From Nocardiopsis sinuspersici (GTDB taxonomy: Bacteria; Actinomycetota; Actinomycetes; Streptosporangiales; Streptosporangiaceae), in NCBI GenBank assembly GCA_008638415.1, contig VWVT01000002.1, positions 434,001 to 498,000 on the forward strand: a stretch of 64,000 bases of DNA. The letters run 5' to 3'. The notes beneath the pieces are model-generated. The model saw nothing but the letters and a program-made list of their open reading frames with translations. It made no database searches and was not told where the DNA came from. Shown piece after piece: positions 28,097 to 38,113 of the stretch (its first letter is position 1; each line of letters opens with the position of its first letter). Made by a program: the position numbers and the translations under genes.

Positions 28097-28477
28097 CTAG
28101 TCGTCCCCGCCGTCGGGAAGGAACATGCTCAGCAGCCAGCTCACGATGGTGACGACTATCGCGCCCCAGAAGGCGGGCCAGAACCCCTCGATGTGGAAGG
28201 GCAGGTCGAACAGCCCGGCGATCCAGTCCGTGAGCAGGAGCAGGAGTGCGTTCACCACCAGGCCGATCAGGCCCAGTGTCAGAGCGTAGAACAAGCACCC
28301 GACTGCTTTGACGATCGGTTTGATAATCGCGTTGACCACGCCGAAGATCGCGCCGACGGCGAGGTAGACCAGGATCTGTCCGACCGTGTCCTGCGCCGTG
28401 ACGTTGATCCCGTCGATCAGAAAGACAGCCGCCCAAAGGGCGAGCGCGTTCACGATAACTCTGATAATGAGGCTCAC
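28097..28477 (-). CDS. Phage-holin-family (DUF360-like) membrane protein
   Basis: About 126 residues with four hydrophobic segments (IIRVIVNALALWAAVFLI, ILVYLAVGAIFGVVNAII, LTLGLIGLVVNALLLLLT, FWGAIVVTIVSWLLSMFL). The GVVNAIIKPIVK stretch is typical of this small family, annotated as holin-like although most members are chromosomal and of unknown role. I prefer the GTG at 28477; a TTG at 28504 would add nine residues without a ribosome binding site. It is divergent from the GNAT gene at 28576. Confidence 0.8.
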   Translation of the reverse strand: MSLIIRVIVNALALWAAVFLIDGINVTAQDTVGQILVYLAVGAIFGVVNAIIKPIVKAVGCLFYALTLGLIGLVVNALLLLLTDWIAGLFDLPFHIEGFWPAFWGAIVVTIVSWLLSMFLPDGGDD

Positions 28478-28575
28478 AAGGTAGATGTTCCCATGCCGTG
28501 GCAAGGTCCGGGAACTCCGGTGTAGGTGACCTTGCCGTCAGGCGTGTCGCAGCCCCCCTCGAAGGAGATTCCACC

Positions 28576-29130
28576 GTGTCCAGTGCCCAGTTCGTCCGCC
28601 CCGCCCGTGCCTCCGACGTGGACACCGTCGTCGACGTCCAGGTGGCCTCCTGGCGGGCGGTGTACGGGGCGCTGCTGCCCGAGGACGTGGCCGACGCGCT
28701 GGGCGGTGAGGAGGCCCGTGAACAGTTCCGGGAGCAGTGGACCGCGGCCCTGCAGTCCCCGCCCACCTCCAGGCACAGGCTGGTGGTGTCCACCGACGAG
28801 GTCGGCGGGGTGCGGACGGTGACCGGTTTCGCGGCGTTCGGCCCGGCCGGGGACCCGGACGTGTGGCCCGCCACGGACGCGGAGGTCTTCGCCCTGCACG
28901 TGGACCCCGACCGGGCGCGCCAGGGACACGGCAGCCGCCTGGTGAACGCGTGTGTGGACCACCTGGTGGACGACGGCTTCACCACCGTGCACGTGTGGGT
29001 GCCCGAGGCCGACAACGCGCTGCGCGCGTTCTTCGAGGCCTCCGGGTGGCGCCCGGACGGCGCCCGCCGCGAGATCGACATGGGAAGGCTGCTCCCGATG
29101 GTGCGCCTGCACGCGGCGATCTCCCGCTGA
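28576..29130 (+). CDS. GNAT-family N-acetyltransferase
   Basis: 184 residues. The motif A region is LHVDPDRARQGHGSRLVNAC, preceded by strands that include VTGFAAFGPAGDPD and followed by FFEASGWRPDGARREID. The opening FVRPARASDVDTVVDVQVAS and WRAVYGALLPED is typical of RimI-like small-molecule acetyltransferases. The GTG at 28576 is chosen because AAGGAGA lies seven bases upstream; the frame open back to 28498 lacks such a site. Substrate unknown. Its stop lies 156 bases before menA. Confidence 0.88.
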   Translation: MSSAQFVRPARASDVDTVVDVQVASWRAVYGALLPEDVADALGGEEAREQFREQWTAALQSPPTSRHRLVVSTDEVGGVRTVTGFAAFGPAGDPDVWPATDAEVFALHVDPDRARQGHGSRLVNACVDHLVDDGFTTVHVWVPEADNALRAFFEASGWRPDGARREIDMGRLLPMVRLHAAISR

Positions 29131-29286
29131 GCCGCCCGCCCCGCCGCCCGCCCCGCCGCCGGCCCGGCACGGCACGGATGGGCGGACGCGGGTTGGGGAC
29201 CGCTCTGGGCAGGCACTACCTTGGGGTGGTTGTCTCGGCGCGCACCGGGTGGTACGCGCCGTCGTCGAGCGGGGAGGGACCGGCGC

Positions 29287-30159
29287 GTGGCCACGGTCAG
29301 TGAATGGGTCTCGGGGCTGCGTCCCCGTACACTTCCGAACTCCGTCGTGCCGGTGGCGGTCGGCACGGCCCTGGCCGTCGCCCTGGACGGGTTCGTCTGG
29401 TGGAAGGCGCTGCTGGCCCTGGCGGTGTCCATGGCGCTGCAGGTCGGCGTGAACTTCGCCAACGACTACAGCGACGGCGTGAAGGGCACCGACACCGAGG
29501 AGCGGACGGGCCCGGTCCGCCTGACCGCGACCGGCCTCGCCGCGCCGGGACAGGTGCTGGCGGCGGCCCTGGGCAGCTTCGCCCTCGCCGGTGCGGTCGG
29601 CCTGGTCCTGGTGGCGACCTCGTCGTGGTGGCTGCTGCTGGTGGGCGCCCTGGCGATCGCGGCGGCCTGGTACTACACCGGCGGCCGCGCCCCGTACGGG
29701 TACCGGGGCCTGGGCGAGGTCTCGGTGTTCGTGTTCTTCGGCGTGGTGGCCGTGGTGGGCACGGTGTTCGTGCAGCTCGGCTCGGCGCCGTGGCAGGCGT
29801 GGGTGGCGTCGGTGCCGGTGGGGCTGCTGTCCTGCTCGGTACTGGTGATCAACAACCTGCGCGACATCCCGACCGACCGCGAGACCGGCAAGATCACCCT
29901 GGCCGTGCGGCTGGGCGAGGCGGGCACCCGGCGCCTGTACGCGGGGGCGATCGTGGTCGCCTACGCGGCGGCGCTGGCGCTGACCCCGGTGTCCTGGTGG
30001 ACGCCGCTGGTCCTCTTGTCGGTACCGCTCGCGGCGTCGCCGGTGCGGCGCGTGCTGGGCGGCCAGGCCGGCCGCGACCTGGTGCTGGGCCTGGGAGAGA
30101 CCGGCAAGCTGCAGATGGCCTTCGGCCTGCTGCTCTCGGTCGCGCTCTTGCTGGGCTGA
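29287..30159 (+). CDS. menA: 1,4-dihydroxy-2-naphthoate polyprenyltransferase
   Basis: 290 residues, a UbiA-family membrane enzyme that attaches the isoprenoid chain in menaquinone synthesis. The first Asp-rich motif is NFANDYSDGVKGTDTEE and the second is NNLRDIPTDRETGK. About eight membrane helices can be seen. GTG at 29287 with GGGGAGG about nine bases upstream; the codons back to 29221 are not protein-like. The methyltransferase gene 173 bases downstream is not clearly MenG. Confidence 0.92.
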   Translation: MATVSEWVSGLRPRTLPNSVVPVAVGTALAVALDGFVWWKALLALAVSMALQVGVNFANDYSDGVKGTDTEERTGPVRLTATGLAAPGQVLAAALGSFALAGAVGLVLVATSSWWLLLVGALAIAAAWYYTGGRAPYGYRGLGEVSVFVFFGVVAVVGTVFVQLGSAPWQAWVASVPVGLLSCSVLVINNLRDIPTDRETGKITLAVRLGEAGTRRLYAGAIVVAYAAALALTPVSWWTPLVLLSVPLAASPVRRVLGGQAGRDLVLGLGETGKLQMAFGLLLSVALLLG

Positions 30160-30171
30160 CCGCGGTGCTCC

Positions 30172-30193
30172 CCGGGGCCCGCGAAGGCCCCGG
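30172..30193 (+). terminator. Terminator hairpin after menA
   Basis: CCGGGGCC (30172-30179) and GGCCCCGG (30186-30193) form an 8-bp stem over a 6-base loop, 12 bases after the menA stop. Confidence 0.6.
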
Positions 30194-30332
30194 AGGCCTC
30201 CGGCCGGCGGCGGCTCCCGGGCCGACACGCCGGACGGCCGACCGCACAGCGGTCTCCCGCTTCGCCGGAGCACAGTAGGATGCGGCCCCACCCCAGACAG
30301 GCGCGTACGACACGGCAGAGAGAGATGACACC

Positions 30333-31016
30333 GTGCCCAGTGAGAACACCGCCCCCGACCCCCTCGAACAGGCTCCGGACCCGCAGGCGTGGGCGGAGCG
30401 CTCGGCCCGGCAGGCCGCCGCGTTCGACGCGATCGGGGAACGCTACGACGAGGCCTTCCCCCGGAAGGAGGGCCAGGAGGAGCGGGTACGGCGGCTGCTG
30501 GACCTCCTGCCGCCCGACGCGCACGTACTCGACCTGGGATCGGGCACGGGTCTGCCCACCACCAGACAGCTGGCGGCCGCCGGCGCGCGGGTCACCGGCT
30601 ACGAGATCTCCGGGCGGATGATCGAGATCGCCCGTCGGAACGTGCCGGAGGCGACGTTCGTCCAGGCCGACATCCTCGACCTGGAACCGGCGGAGGCCTC
30701 CTACGACGCCATCGTGGCGTTCTTCTCCCTGCTGTGCCTGCCCAAGGCACGCATCCCCGAGGCGCTGAGCCGTATCCGCGCCTCCCTGACGCCGGGCGGG
30801 CTGCTGTGCCTGTCCATGGTGGAGGCCGACCTGGACGACGCTGCGATCCCGTTCCTGGGCTCGGACATCCGGGTGTCGGGCTACCCGCGCGAGGAGCTGC
30901 GCCGGGTGGTGGCGGGGGCCGGGCTGATCGTGGAGGACGAGCGGGTCGTCTCCTACGAGCCCGAGGGCGCCCGGCCCGAGGTCCAGGTGTTCCTCACCTG
31001 CCGCCGCGGCGCGTAG
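30333..31016 (+). CDS. Class I SAM-dependent methyltransferase
   Basis: 227 residues. The SAM-binding motif I is VLDLGSGTGLPTTRQLAAAG, followed by the acidic residue in VTGYEISGRMIEIARRN, motif II FVQADILDLEP and motif IV YDAIVAFFSLLCL. The later part LTPGGLLCLSMVEAD is also typical. The acceptor is unknown. It is near menA but does not carry clear MenG/UbiE features. The start is GTG at 30333 behind GAGAGAGA; a -10-like TAGGAT lies at 30276-30281. Convergent with dapB. Confidence 0.85.
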   Translation: MPSENTAPDPLEQAPDPQAWAERSARQAAAFDAIGERYDEAFPRKEGQEERVRRLLDLLPPDAHVLDLGSGTGLPTTRQLAAAGARVTGYEISGRMIEIARRNVPEATFVQADILDLEPAEASYDAIVAFFSLLCLPKARIPEALSRIRASLTPGGLLCLSMVEADLDDAAIPFLGSDIRVSGYPREELRRVVAGAGLIVEDERVVSYEPEGARPEVQVFLTCRRGA

Positions 31017-31037
31017 ACGCCCCGGGAGGGCGCTGGG

Positions 31038-31067
31038 AGGGCCGCGCCCGGCACGGGGGGCGGCCCT
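31038..31067. terminator. Terminator between methyltransferase gene and dapB
   Basis: AGGGCCGC (31038-31045) pairs with GCGGCCCT (31060-31067) over a 14-base loop and is followed by TCTCCT on the plus strand. It serves two convergent genes. Confidence 0.65.
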
Positions 31068-31071
31068 TCTC

Positions 31072-32816
<1,745 letters not shown>

Positions 32817-32884
32817 GGTGCCTCCTGCGTCCCGGGCTGGTCCGGGACGGGACGGGTGCGGTTGCGGAAGGTGGAGGGGTCCCC

Positions 32885-33622
32885 TCAGCCCAGCGGGTGG
32901 ATCTCGGTGCGCTCCCCCGTGGCCACGACCACCGAGTCGTCGGGGACCTCGCGCCAGCCGGGTGCGTCGTCGAAGGGCTCCGAGGCGAGGAAGACCCCTC
33001 CACCGGGCTCGCGCAGGGTGAACAGGGTGTCCCCGGCGGCCGTGCCGACGAGCGCGCCGCCGTCGCTGGCCAGCAGGTTGTAGCGGCCCCCGGAGTGCTC
33101 GCGGGCCTGGCGGACCACGCCGGCCAGGGCTCCGGGCAGGTCGCCCGAGGCCCGCCACAGCCGCACGGTGTGCGCGAACAGGGGCGCGGAGTCCAGGGCG
33201 GCACGGGCGTCCAGCACACCTCGCGGCGGAGGCGAGGAGAACGCCGCGGCGAGCGCCTCGTCGTCCTTGACCGCGCCGTTGTGGCTGAACAGCAGCCGGT
33301 CGGCCCGGAAGGGCTGGGCACCCGACTCCTCGGAGCCGAACCCGGGGGTGGCGTCGCGGACGGCGGCCACCACGCACCCGGAGGTGATGGCGCGGGCGGC
33401 GTCGGCGAAGGACGCGTCGCCCCACATGGGCATGGCCCGGCGGTAGCGCAGCGGCTCGGCGTCCTGCCGGGGATACCAGCCGACGCCGAACCCGTCGGCG
33501 TTGACGGTGCCGTACCTCTGCATGCGCGGTGCCCAGGACTGGACGTACAGCGACCGGGGCGCCGCGTACAGCAGCTCGTGCACCGTGCGCGGCGGCCCCA
33601 GGTAGGCGAGGTGGCGGCACAT
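32885..33622 (-). CDS. egtC: Gamma-glutamyl-hercynylcysteine sulfoxide hydrolase EgtC
   Basis: 245 residues, a class II glutamine amidotransferase fold. The catalytic Cys2 follows the initiator Met (MCRHLAYLGPPRTV). NADGFGVGWYP and FSHNGAVKDDEAL mark the Ntn-hydrolase site. It removes the glutamate from the EgtB product. The ATG at 33622 shares one base with the egtB stop (TGATG), so translation is coupled. Confidence 0.94.
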   Translation of the reverse strand: MCRHLAYLGPPRTVHELLYAAPRSLYVQSWAPRMQRYGTVNADGFGVGWYPRQDAEPLRYRRAMPMWGDASFADAARAITSGCVVAAVRDATPGFGSEESGAQPFRADRLLFSHNGAVKDDEALAAAFSSPPPRGVLDARAALDSAPLFAHTVRLWRASGDLPGALAGVVRQAREHSGGRYNLLASDGGALVGTAAGDTLFTLREPGGGVFLASEPFDDAPGWREVPDDSVVVATGERTEIHPLG

Positions 33623-34959
33623 CAGGCGGGTTCCGCGTCGCGTGCGCAGCGGAAGCCGCTGAAGATCTGCCGCCGGACCGGGTGGTCCCAGTTGCGGAAC
33701 GTGGACCGGGCGGCGGTGGGGTGGGTGGCCCAGGAGCCGCCCCGCAGCACCTTGTACCCGTCGTCGAAGAAGGCCTCCGAGTACTCGCGGTACGGGAAGG
33801 CCCTGAACCCGGGGTAGCCGGTGAAGGTGGTGGAGGTCCACTCCCACACGTCGCCGACCAGCTGCTGCACGCCCAGCGGGGAGGCGCCTTCGGGGTGGCG
33901 CCCCGCCGGGGAGGGGCCCAGCCTGCGCCGGCCCAGGTTGGCGTGGTGGGGCCCCGGTTCGGTCTCCCCCCACGGGTAGCGGCGGGAACGGCCGGTGCGC
34001 GGGTCGAAGCGGGCGGCCTTCTCCCACTCGGGTTCGCTCGGCAGCCGCTTGCCCGCCCAGGCGGCGTAGGCCCGCGCCTCGTGGAAGCTGACGTGCTGCA
34101 CGGGCTCGTCGTCGGGCACCATCTCGCGGCGGCCGAACCTGCGGCGGGACCACCCGTCGCCCTCGCGGGCCCAGAAGGCCGGGGAGAGGGCGCCCCTCTC
34201 CTCCCGCCACTCCCATCCCTCGGGGGTCCACCAGCGGCGGTCCTGGTAGCCGCCGTCGTCCATGAACTCCCGGTAGGCCGCGTTGGTGACGGGCGCGGTG
34301 TCGATCCAGTAGGGACCCAGGTCGACGGTGCGGGCCGGGCGCTCGTTGTCGTAGGCCCAGGGGTCGTCGTCGGTGCCCATGGTGAACTCGCCCTCGGGCA
34401 CGAGCACCTCCTTCTGGGCGGGCGGGCGCAGCATGGCGACGTCGGCGGTCTCCTCCAGCAGGACGGGCTCGCCCTTGCGGAGCTGGTGGGTGGCGAGCAT
34501 GGTCTCACCGTGCTGGTGCTCGTGCTGGATGACCAGGTGGTAGACGAGTCCCGCCTCCAGCAGGGGGGACCGGTCGCCGCGCGGTCCGGGCACACCGAGG
34601 TCGGCCGAGTCCAGGACGTCGAGCACCTCCCCGCGTACCCGGTCGTTGTACGCACGGGCCTCGTCCGGGCGCAGCAGCGGCAGGCTGACACGTTCGGCGC
34701 GCGAGTTCTCGAAGGCGTCGTAGAGGCCGTCGATGTCGGGGCGCAGCGCCTCGCGCCCCCCGGCCGCGCGCAGCAGCCACTGCTCCTCGTAGTTGCCGAC
34801 GTGCGCCAGGTCCCACACCAGCGGCGACATCAGGGGCGAGTGCTGGGCGAGCAGCTCCTCCTCGTCGAGGGCGTCGAGCGTCAGCCCGTTGCTGCTGGCC
34901 CTGCTGCGGTCGAGTTCGGCGGCGATGCGCTCCTTGGCGCGCTCCTGTGCGTGGTTCAC
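33622..34959 (-). CDS. egtB: Ergothioneine sulfoxide synthase EgtB
   Basis: 445 residues. A DinB-like N-terminal domain supplies the iron ligands: His in LVWDLAHVGNYEEQW and the HxxxH in HLVIQHEHQHGETM. The C-terminal formylglycine-enzyme-like domain has VPEGEFTMGTDDDPWAYDNE and LRGGSWATHP. It joins hercynine with gamma-glutamylcysteine using O2. The GTG at 34959 has GGAGG six bases upstream and overlaps the egtA stop by 4 bases (GTGA). Confidence 0.95.
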   Translation of the reverse strand: MNHAQERAKERIAAELDRSRASSNGLTLDALDEEELLAQHSPLMSPLVWDLAHVGNYEEQWLLRAAGGREALRPDIDGLYDAFENSRAERVSLPLLRPDEARAYNDRVRGEVLDVLDSADLGVPGPRGDRSPLLEAGLVYHLVIQHEHQHGETMLATHQLRKGEPVLLEETADVAMLRPPAQKEVLVPEGEFTMGTDDDPWAYDNERPARTVDLGPYWIDTAPVTNAAYREFMDDGGYQDRRWWTPEGWEWREERGALSPAFWAREGDGWSRRRFGRREMVPDDEPVQHVSFHEARAYAAWAGKRLPSEPEWEKAARFDPRTGRSRRYPWGETEPGPHHANLGRRRLGPSPAGRHPEGASPLGVQQLVGDVWEWTSTTFTGYPGFRAFPYREYSEAFFDDGYKVLRGGSWATHPTAARSTFRNWDHPVRRQIFSGFRCARDAEPA

Positions 34960-36254
34960 CGTGCTCCTCCAGCGTGTCCGGAGTCGGGACCCGCGGACCG
35001 CTCCGCGGGCTGCCGCCCGCGCACCGGGCGCGGTGCGGGCACGCGCGGCCGCGTCCGGGCGGGGCTGGTCCCCCGCCGCGTGTAGCGGTCGGCGTAGTCG
35101 TTGACCAGGACGGACAGGGCGGCGGCGCCCATGCGCGGCAGTGCCTCGACGGCGGCGTCGAAGCAGGTCCGGGCGCACCGGGCGACCTCGGGGTCGGTGA
35201 TGCCGTGCTGGGCGGACCGCATCCACAGGCGGCGGTCGGGGAAGCGCCCCCGGCACAGCCTCTCGGTGGACTCCTCCGCCACGGCCCGGGCGCGGGGGTC
35301 GTCGACCAGGGCGGCGGCGAGCGCCACCGGGACCGGCCACCAGTGCGTGGGGAGCGCGTCGATCATGCGCAGCTCCCACCAGCCGCGCGGGCGCACGGGC
35401 GGGAAGAGCGTACTGAGGTGGAAGTCCAGGTCGGCGCGGGTGATCGGACGGGGCCCCTGCCCGTCGATCCACTGGGCGAGGGTGACGCCGGGGTCCGCGG
35501 TCCAGGAGGTGCCCGTGTCGGTGCACGCCGGGACCGCCATGACGTTCGCGGCCAGCGCGTACTCGGCCCACGCCGTGGCGGGGTCGGGGTGGCTGCCCTC
35601 GTCCAGGACCGGCCGGGTCCGGGTGGAGTCGATGGTCGCCCAGATGGCCCAGCGGGTGGACTCCCAGCCGGTGGGACGGCCCCGCCAGAAGGCGGAGTTG
35701 GCGAAGGCGGCGACGAGCACGGGGCCGAGCCGGTGGCTGAGCTCCCAGCGGGCGCGGACGTCGGCGGCGTCCGCGCCGATGTCCAGGCACACCTGGAGCG
35801 AGGCGGTGCTGCACATCATGGTGTGGCCGCCGGAGTACCGGTGGTTGGCGAAGAACCGCTCCATGGCCGTGTAGCGGGGCTCCCGGAGCTGGAGCCGCGG
35901 CGGGCGCGCGGTGTCGAGCGCGGTCTCCACCAGGTGCAGCCCGGATTCGGCGAGGGTCTTGCCGATGTGGCCCAGGTCGGCCGAGAGCGCCTCGTGCGCC
36001 CGCGCCGGTCCTGGGAGGGCGGGCGAGCTGAGTTCGAGCTGTCCGCCGGGTTCGAAGGTGATGCGGCTCCCCCCGGGCGGGGGGCCGCCCGCCTCCACCA
36101 GCGCCGCGAGGCGGTCGACGGAGACGGGTGCGTCCGGGTCGGCCAGGTCGGTGACCAGCCACTCGGTCTCGGCGCCGACCTTTCCGGGAGGGCCGGTCTT
36201 GAAGCAGATGCCGTTGATGTACTCGTGAACGTCTTCCGTGGTCATCCGGGCCAT
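34956..36254 (-). CDS. egtA: Glutamate-cysteine ligase EgtA
   Basis: 432 residues of the GCS2-type ligase family. It forms gamma-glutamylcysteine from glutamate and cysteine with ATP, for EgtB. Seen are VGAETEWLV, FEPGGQLELSSPALPG, RYTAMERFFANHRYSGGHTM, then MCSTASLQVCLDIG and WWELRMIDALP. The start ATG at 36254 gives MARMTTEDVHEYINGIC; a second ATG three codons later is possible. First gene of egtABCD. The 219 bases upstream contain a small GTCATC/GATGAC hairpin (about 36275-36293) and no gene. Confidence 0.93.
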   Translation of the reverse strand: MARMTTEDVHEYINGICFKTGPPGKVGAETEWLVTDLADPDAPVSVDRLAALVEAGGPPPGGSRITFEPGGQLELSSPALPGPARAHEALSADLGHIGKTLAESGLHLVETALDTARPPRLQLREPRYTAMERFFANHRYSGGHTMMCSTASLQVCLDIGADAADVRARWELSHRLGPVLVAAFANSAFWRGRPTGWESTRWAIWATIDSTRTRPVLDEGSHPDPATAWAEYALAANVMAVPACTDTGTSWTADPGVTLAQWIDGQGPRPITRADLDFHLSTLFPPVRPRGWWELRMIDALPTHWWPVPVALAAALVDDPRARAVAEESTERLCRGRFPDRRLWMRSAQHGITDPEVARCARTCFDAAVEALPRMGAAALSVLVNDYADRYTRRGTSPARTRPRVPAPRPVRGRQPAERSAGPDSGHAGGAR

Positions 36255-36473
36255 GGGCTACCCCCTCGACAGCGGTCATCCCTGCCGGATGACGCCTGAC
36301 GATTCCAAGTCCTGCCCACGACGACGTCAGACGGAACGCGTGTAATGCCCACGAATCTCCGAAGAAGTCAGGACACTCCCGATACGAACGACGTGCACCG
36401 GAATCGGGAGGCCAGGTGGTAGAGGCCTTCGCGGTGGGTGGGCGGGCCCCCACCCACCGGCGTGTGACGACCC

Positions 36474-36739
36474 TCACATTCCGGTGAACTCCCGGAGCCG
36501 CTCCTCGACGACGGCCCGTTCCTCCTGGTCGAGGACGATGCCGAACACCTCCTCCAACAGCCGCCCCACCTCTTCGACGGGCACCTCGCGCTCCTCGCTG
36601 GTGCCGTCGGGCGCGGAGACGGTCAGGGTGGTGTCCGTCAGCCGGTGCTGGAGGCCCGGACCGGTGTACTGGGCCACCAGCCCGCCCCGGAACGGCGAGC
36701 GCGGGTGGCCGACCAGGTGGTGGGTCAGCTTCTCGGCCG
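36474..36739 (-). pseudogene. Arylamine N-acetyltransferase, C-terminal fragment
   Basis: This frame encodes TAEKLTHHLVGHPRSPFRGG and LVAQYTGPGLQHRLTDTTLT, then EEREVPVEEVGRLLEEVFGI, which resembles the third domain of arylamine N-acetyltransferases. It continues the broken gene at 38114-38779 across the TnpB element. The frame also runs back into the element to 36791, giving a spurious ATG, so an annotation pipeline would call a 105-residue hypothetical protein here. Confidence 0.8.
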
Positions 36740-36743
36740 TGAA

Positions 36744-36900
36744 CGACCGAGCTTGCAGTTGAACACCTGACTGGCTGCCAGGAACATCCACCGCGTCTGA
36801 CCCGCGAACCCAGGGGAACGCGGGTGGGACGTGTGACTACCGCCCCGCGTCCCACACGTCCTGGCTCCGACGGGCCAGGACACGGGAAGCGTTCCGGTCC
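36744..36900 (-). ncRNA. Candidate omega-RNA (reRNA) region at the tnpB 3' end
   Basis: TnpB nucleases use a guide RNA made from the end of tnpB and the right end of the element, with the guide read from the DNA just past that end. Here the interval holds the final tnpB codons and a hairpin CCCGCG...CGCGGG (36802-36825, with an inner CCC/GGG pairing). The predicted guide would begin at 36739 on the minus strand, CGGCCGAGAAGCTGACC. The extent is a guess from family knowledge; no transcript signal is visible. Confidence 0.4.
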
Positions 36901-37985
36901 GCGTGCGCAACGACACCACACGACCGGCAGGTGAACACAGCCTGGGAGATCCGGTTGTGCCGGTGGGTGCAGGAACACTCGGCGCACTCCTGGGAGGAGT
37001 AGGCCGGATTCACGAACACCACTGGCACACCGGCCCGCTTGGACTTGTAGGAGATGAAGCCCGCGAGTTGGGCGAAGGCCCAGGAATGCAACGCGACCCG
37101 TTGGGGCTTTCTCTGCCGTACCCTCTGCCGGATGCCCGTGAGGTCTTCCAGGGCGATTCCGCGCAAGGTGCGTTCGGCCTCGGCCACGATGCGTTTGGAA
37201 ATCCGGTGGTTGGCGTCCCGGGAACGGCGGGACTCCTTACGGCGCTGACGTTTGAGCAGCCGCCTGGTGGACTTGGTGCCTTTCTTCTGCAATTTCTGGC
37301 GCAGGCGCTGCTGTCGTCGGCGGTACCGGTTGGGTTTACGCCCGGCTAGGACCTGCCCGTCGCTGGTGGTGGCGATGTTGACGATCCCCAGGTCCACCCC
37401 GAGGAAGGAGCCGGGCTCGATCTCGGGGGCGTCAGGGACGTCGACGGTGACCGCCAGGAACCAGGTGCCGTCCCGGCAGAGCAGGTCGGCCTCGCCGTGT
37501 TTGTACTCGGCCAGGGCCTTGATCTGGTCGGTTGATCCGGCGAACGGCACGTCCTTCAACCGGCCCTGGAAGGTCCACAGCGAGATCGTGCGCGCATCCA
37601 GGGCGAAGGACAGGTTGCGCGCATCATAGGGGTGCCCGGAGTCGGGGCGAAAGGTAATGGGCCTGGACTCGATCCGCTCCCGGCGCACCGAACCCTTCGG
37701 GCCGTAGTTGCCGTGGTTCAGGTTCGAGCGGCGGGTGCGGTAGGCGTCGCACACTTTCTTGATGGTGTGCTGGGCGGCCTGAGACCCCACCCCGGCCTCG
37801 CGCAACTGCTGGTAGGTGTGCTTGCGCAGCTCATAGTTGCGCGTCACCCCGCATTCGTGGGCCACCTGCGCCACCCAGGTGGCGTGGGTGTTGAGATCGC
37901 GCAGGGTCGACTCCAGCACCGTGGCCTGCTCGGGCGACGGCGTGAGCTTGAGCTGCACGACGATCTTCGACACACCCACCATCAT
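36837..37985 (-). CDS. tnpB: TnpB RNA-guided nuclease
   Basis: 382 residues. All three RuvC catalytic acids are in place: Asp198 in FLGVDLGIVNIA, Glu280 in GIALEDLTGI and Asp363 in AHADRNASRVLARR. A four-cysteine zinc finger lies between the last two (Cys334, Cys337, Cys353, Cys356; QECAEC and FTCRSC). A basic helical stretch RRRQQRLRQKLQKKG follows the first RuvC strand. Nothing suggests inactivation. Two tandem ATG codons open the gene at 37985. TnpB cuts DNA next to a short motif and helps the element persist; no TnpA transposase is in the window. It is read in the same direction as the NAT gene it interrupts. Confidence 0.93.
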   Translation of the reverse strand: MMVGVSKIVVQLKLTPSPEQATVLESTLRDLNTHATWVAQVAHECGVTRNYELRKHTYQQLREAGVGSQAAQHTIKKVCDAYRTRRSNLNHGNYGPKGSVRRERIESRPITFRPDSGHPYDARNLSFALDARTISLWTFQGRLKDVPFAGSTDQIKALAEYKHGEADLLCRDGTWFLAVTVDVPDAPEIEPGSFLGVDLGIVNIATTSDGQVLAGRKPNRYRRRQQRLRQKLQKKGTKSTRRLLKRQRRKESRRSRDANHRISKRIVAEAERTLRGIALEDLTGIRQRVRQRKPQRVALHSWAFAQLAGFISYKSKRAGVPVVFVNPAYSSQECAECSCTHRHNRISQAVFTCRSCGVVAHADRNASRVLARRSQDVWDAGR

Positions 37986-38113
37986 GCAACCGGCCAGTGA
38001 CAGAACGCAGCCAAAAGCAGCCCGGTGTGACCCCCGTCACCAGAGGACCGGTGTGGTTTGCGCGGCGATGCCTCCCGGGGCTTCAGCTCCGGGGCTCCTC
38101 GCCAAAGCGAAGC

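Larger units (their letters stand above)
36740..38113 (-). mobile_element. TnpB-only insertion sequence (IS1341-type, IS200/IS605 group) inside a NAT gene
   Basis: The element carries one tnpB and no tnpA. Boundaries are inferred from the interrupted NAT gene. TTCA borders the left flank (minus strand, 38117-38114) and TTCA is also the last tetranucleotide at the right end (36743-36740). Deleting 36740-38113 joins ATC TTC A with CG GCC and continues the NAT reading frame exactly. IS200/IS605 elements insert 3' of a short target without target duplication, as seen here. Subterminal hairpins occur at the left end (about 38075-38095, CCGG...CCGG) and right end (36802-36825). The exact ends could shift by a few bases. 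Confidence 0.75.

Noticed and set aside
30333-31016. MenG (demethylmenaquinone methyltransferase)
   Set aside because: It lies near menA, but lacks the UbiE/MenG signature stretches and is separated from menA by a terminator.
36474-36791. Independent 105-residue hypothetical gene
   Set aside because: Its ATG and first residues lie inside the TnpB element. The rest is the C-terminus of the interrupted NAT gene.
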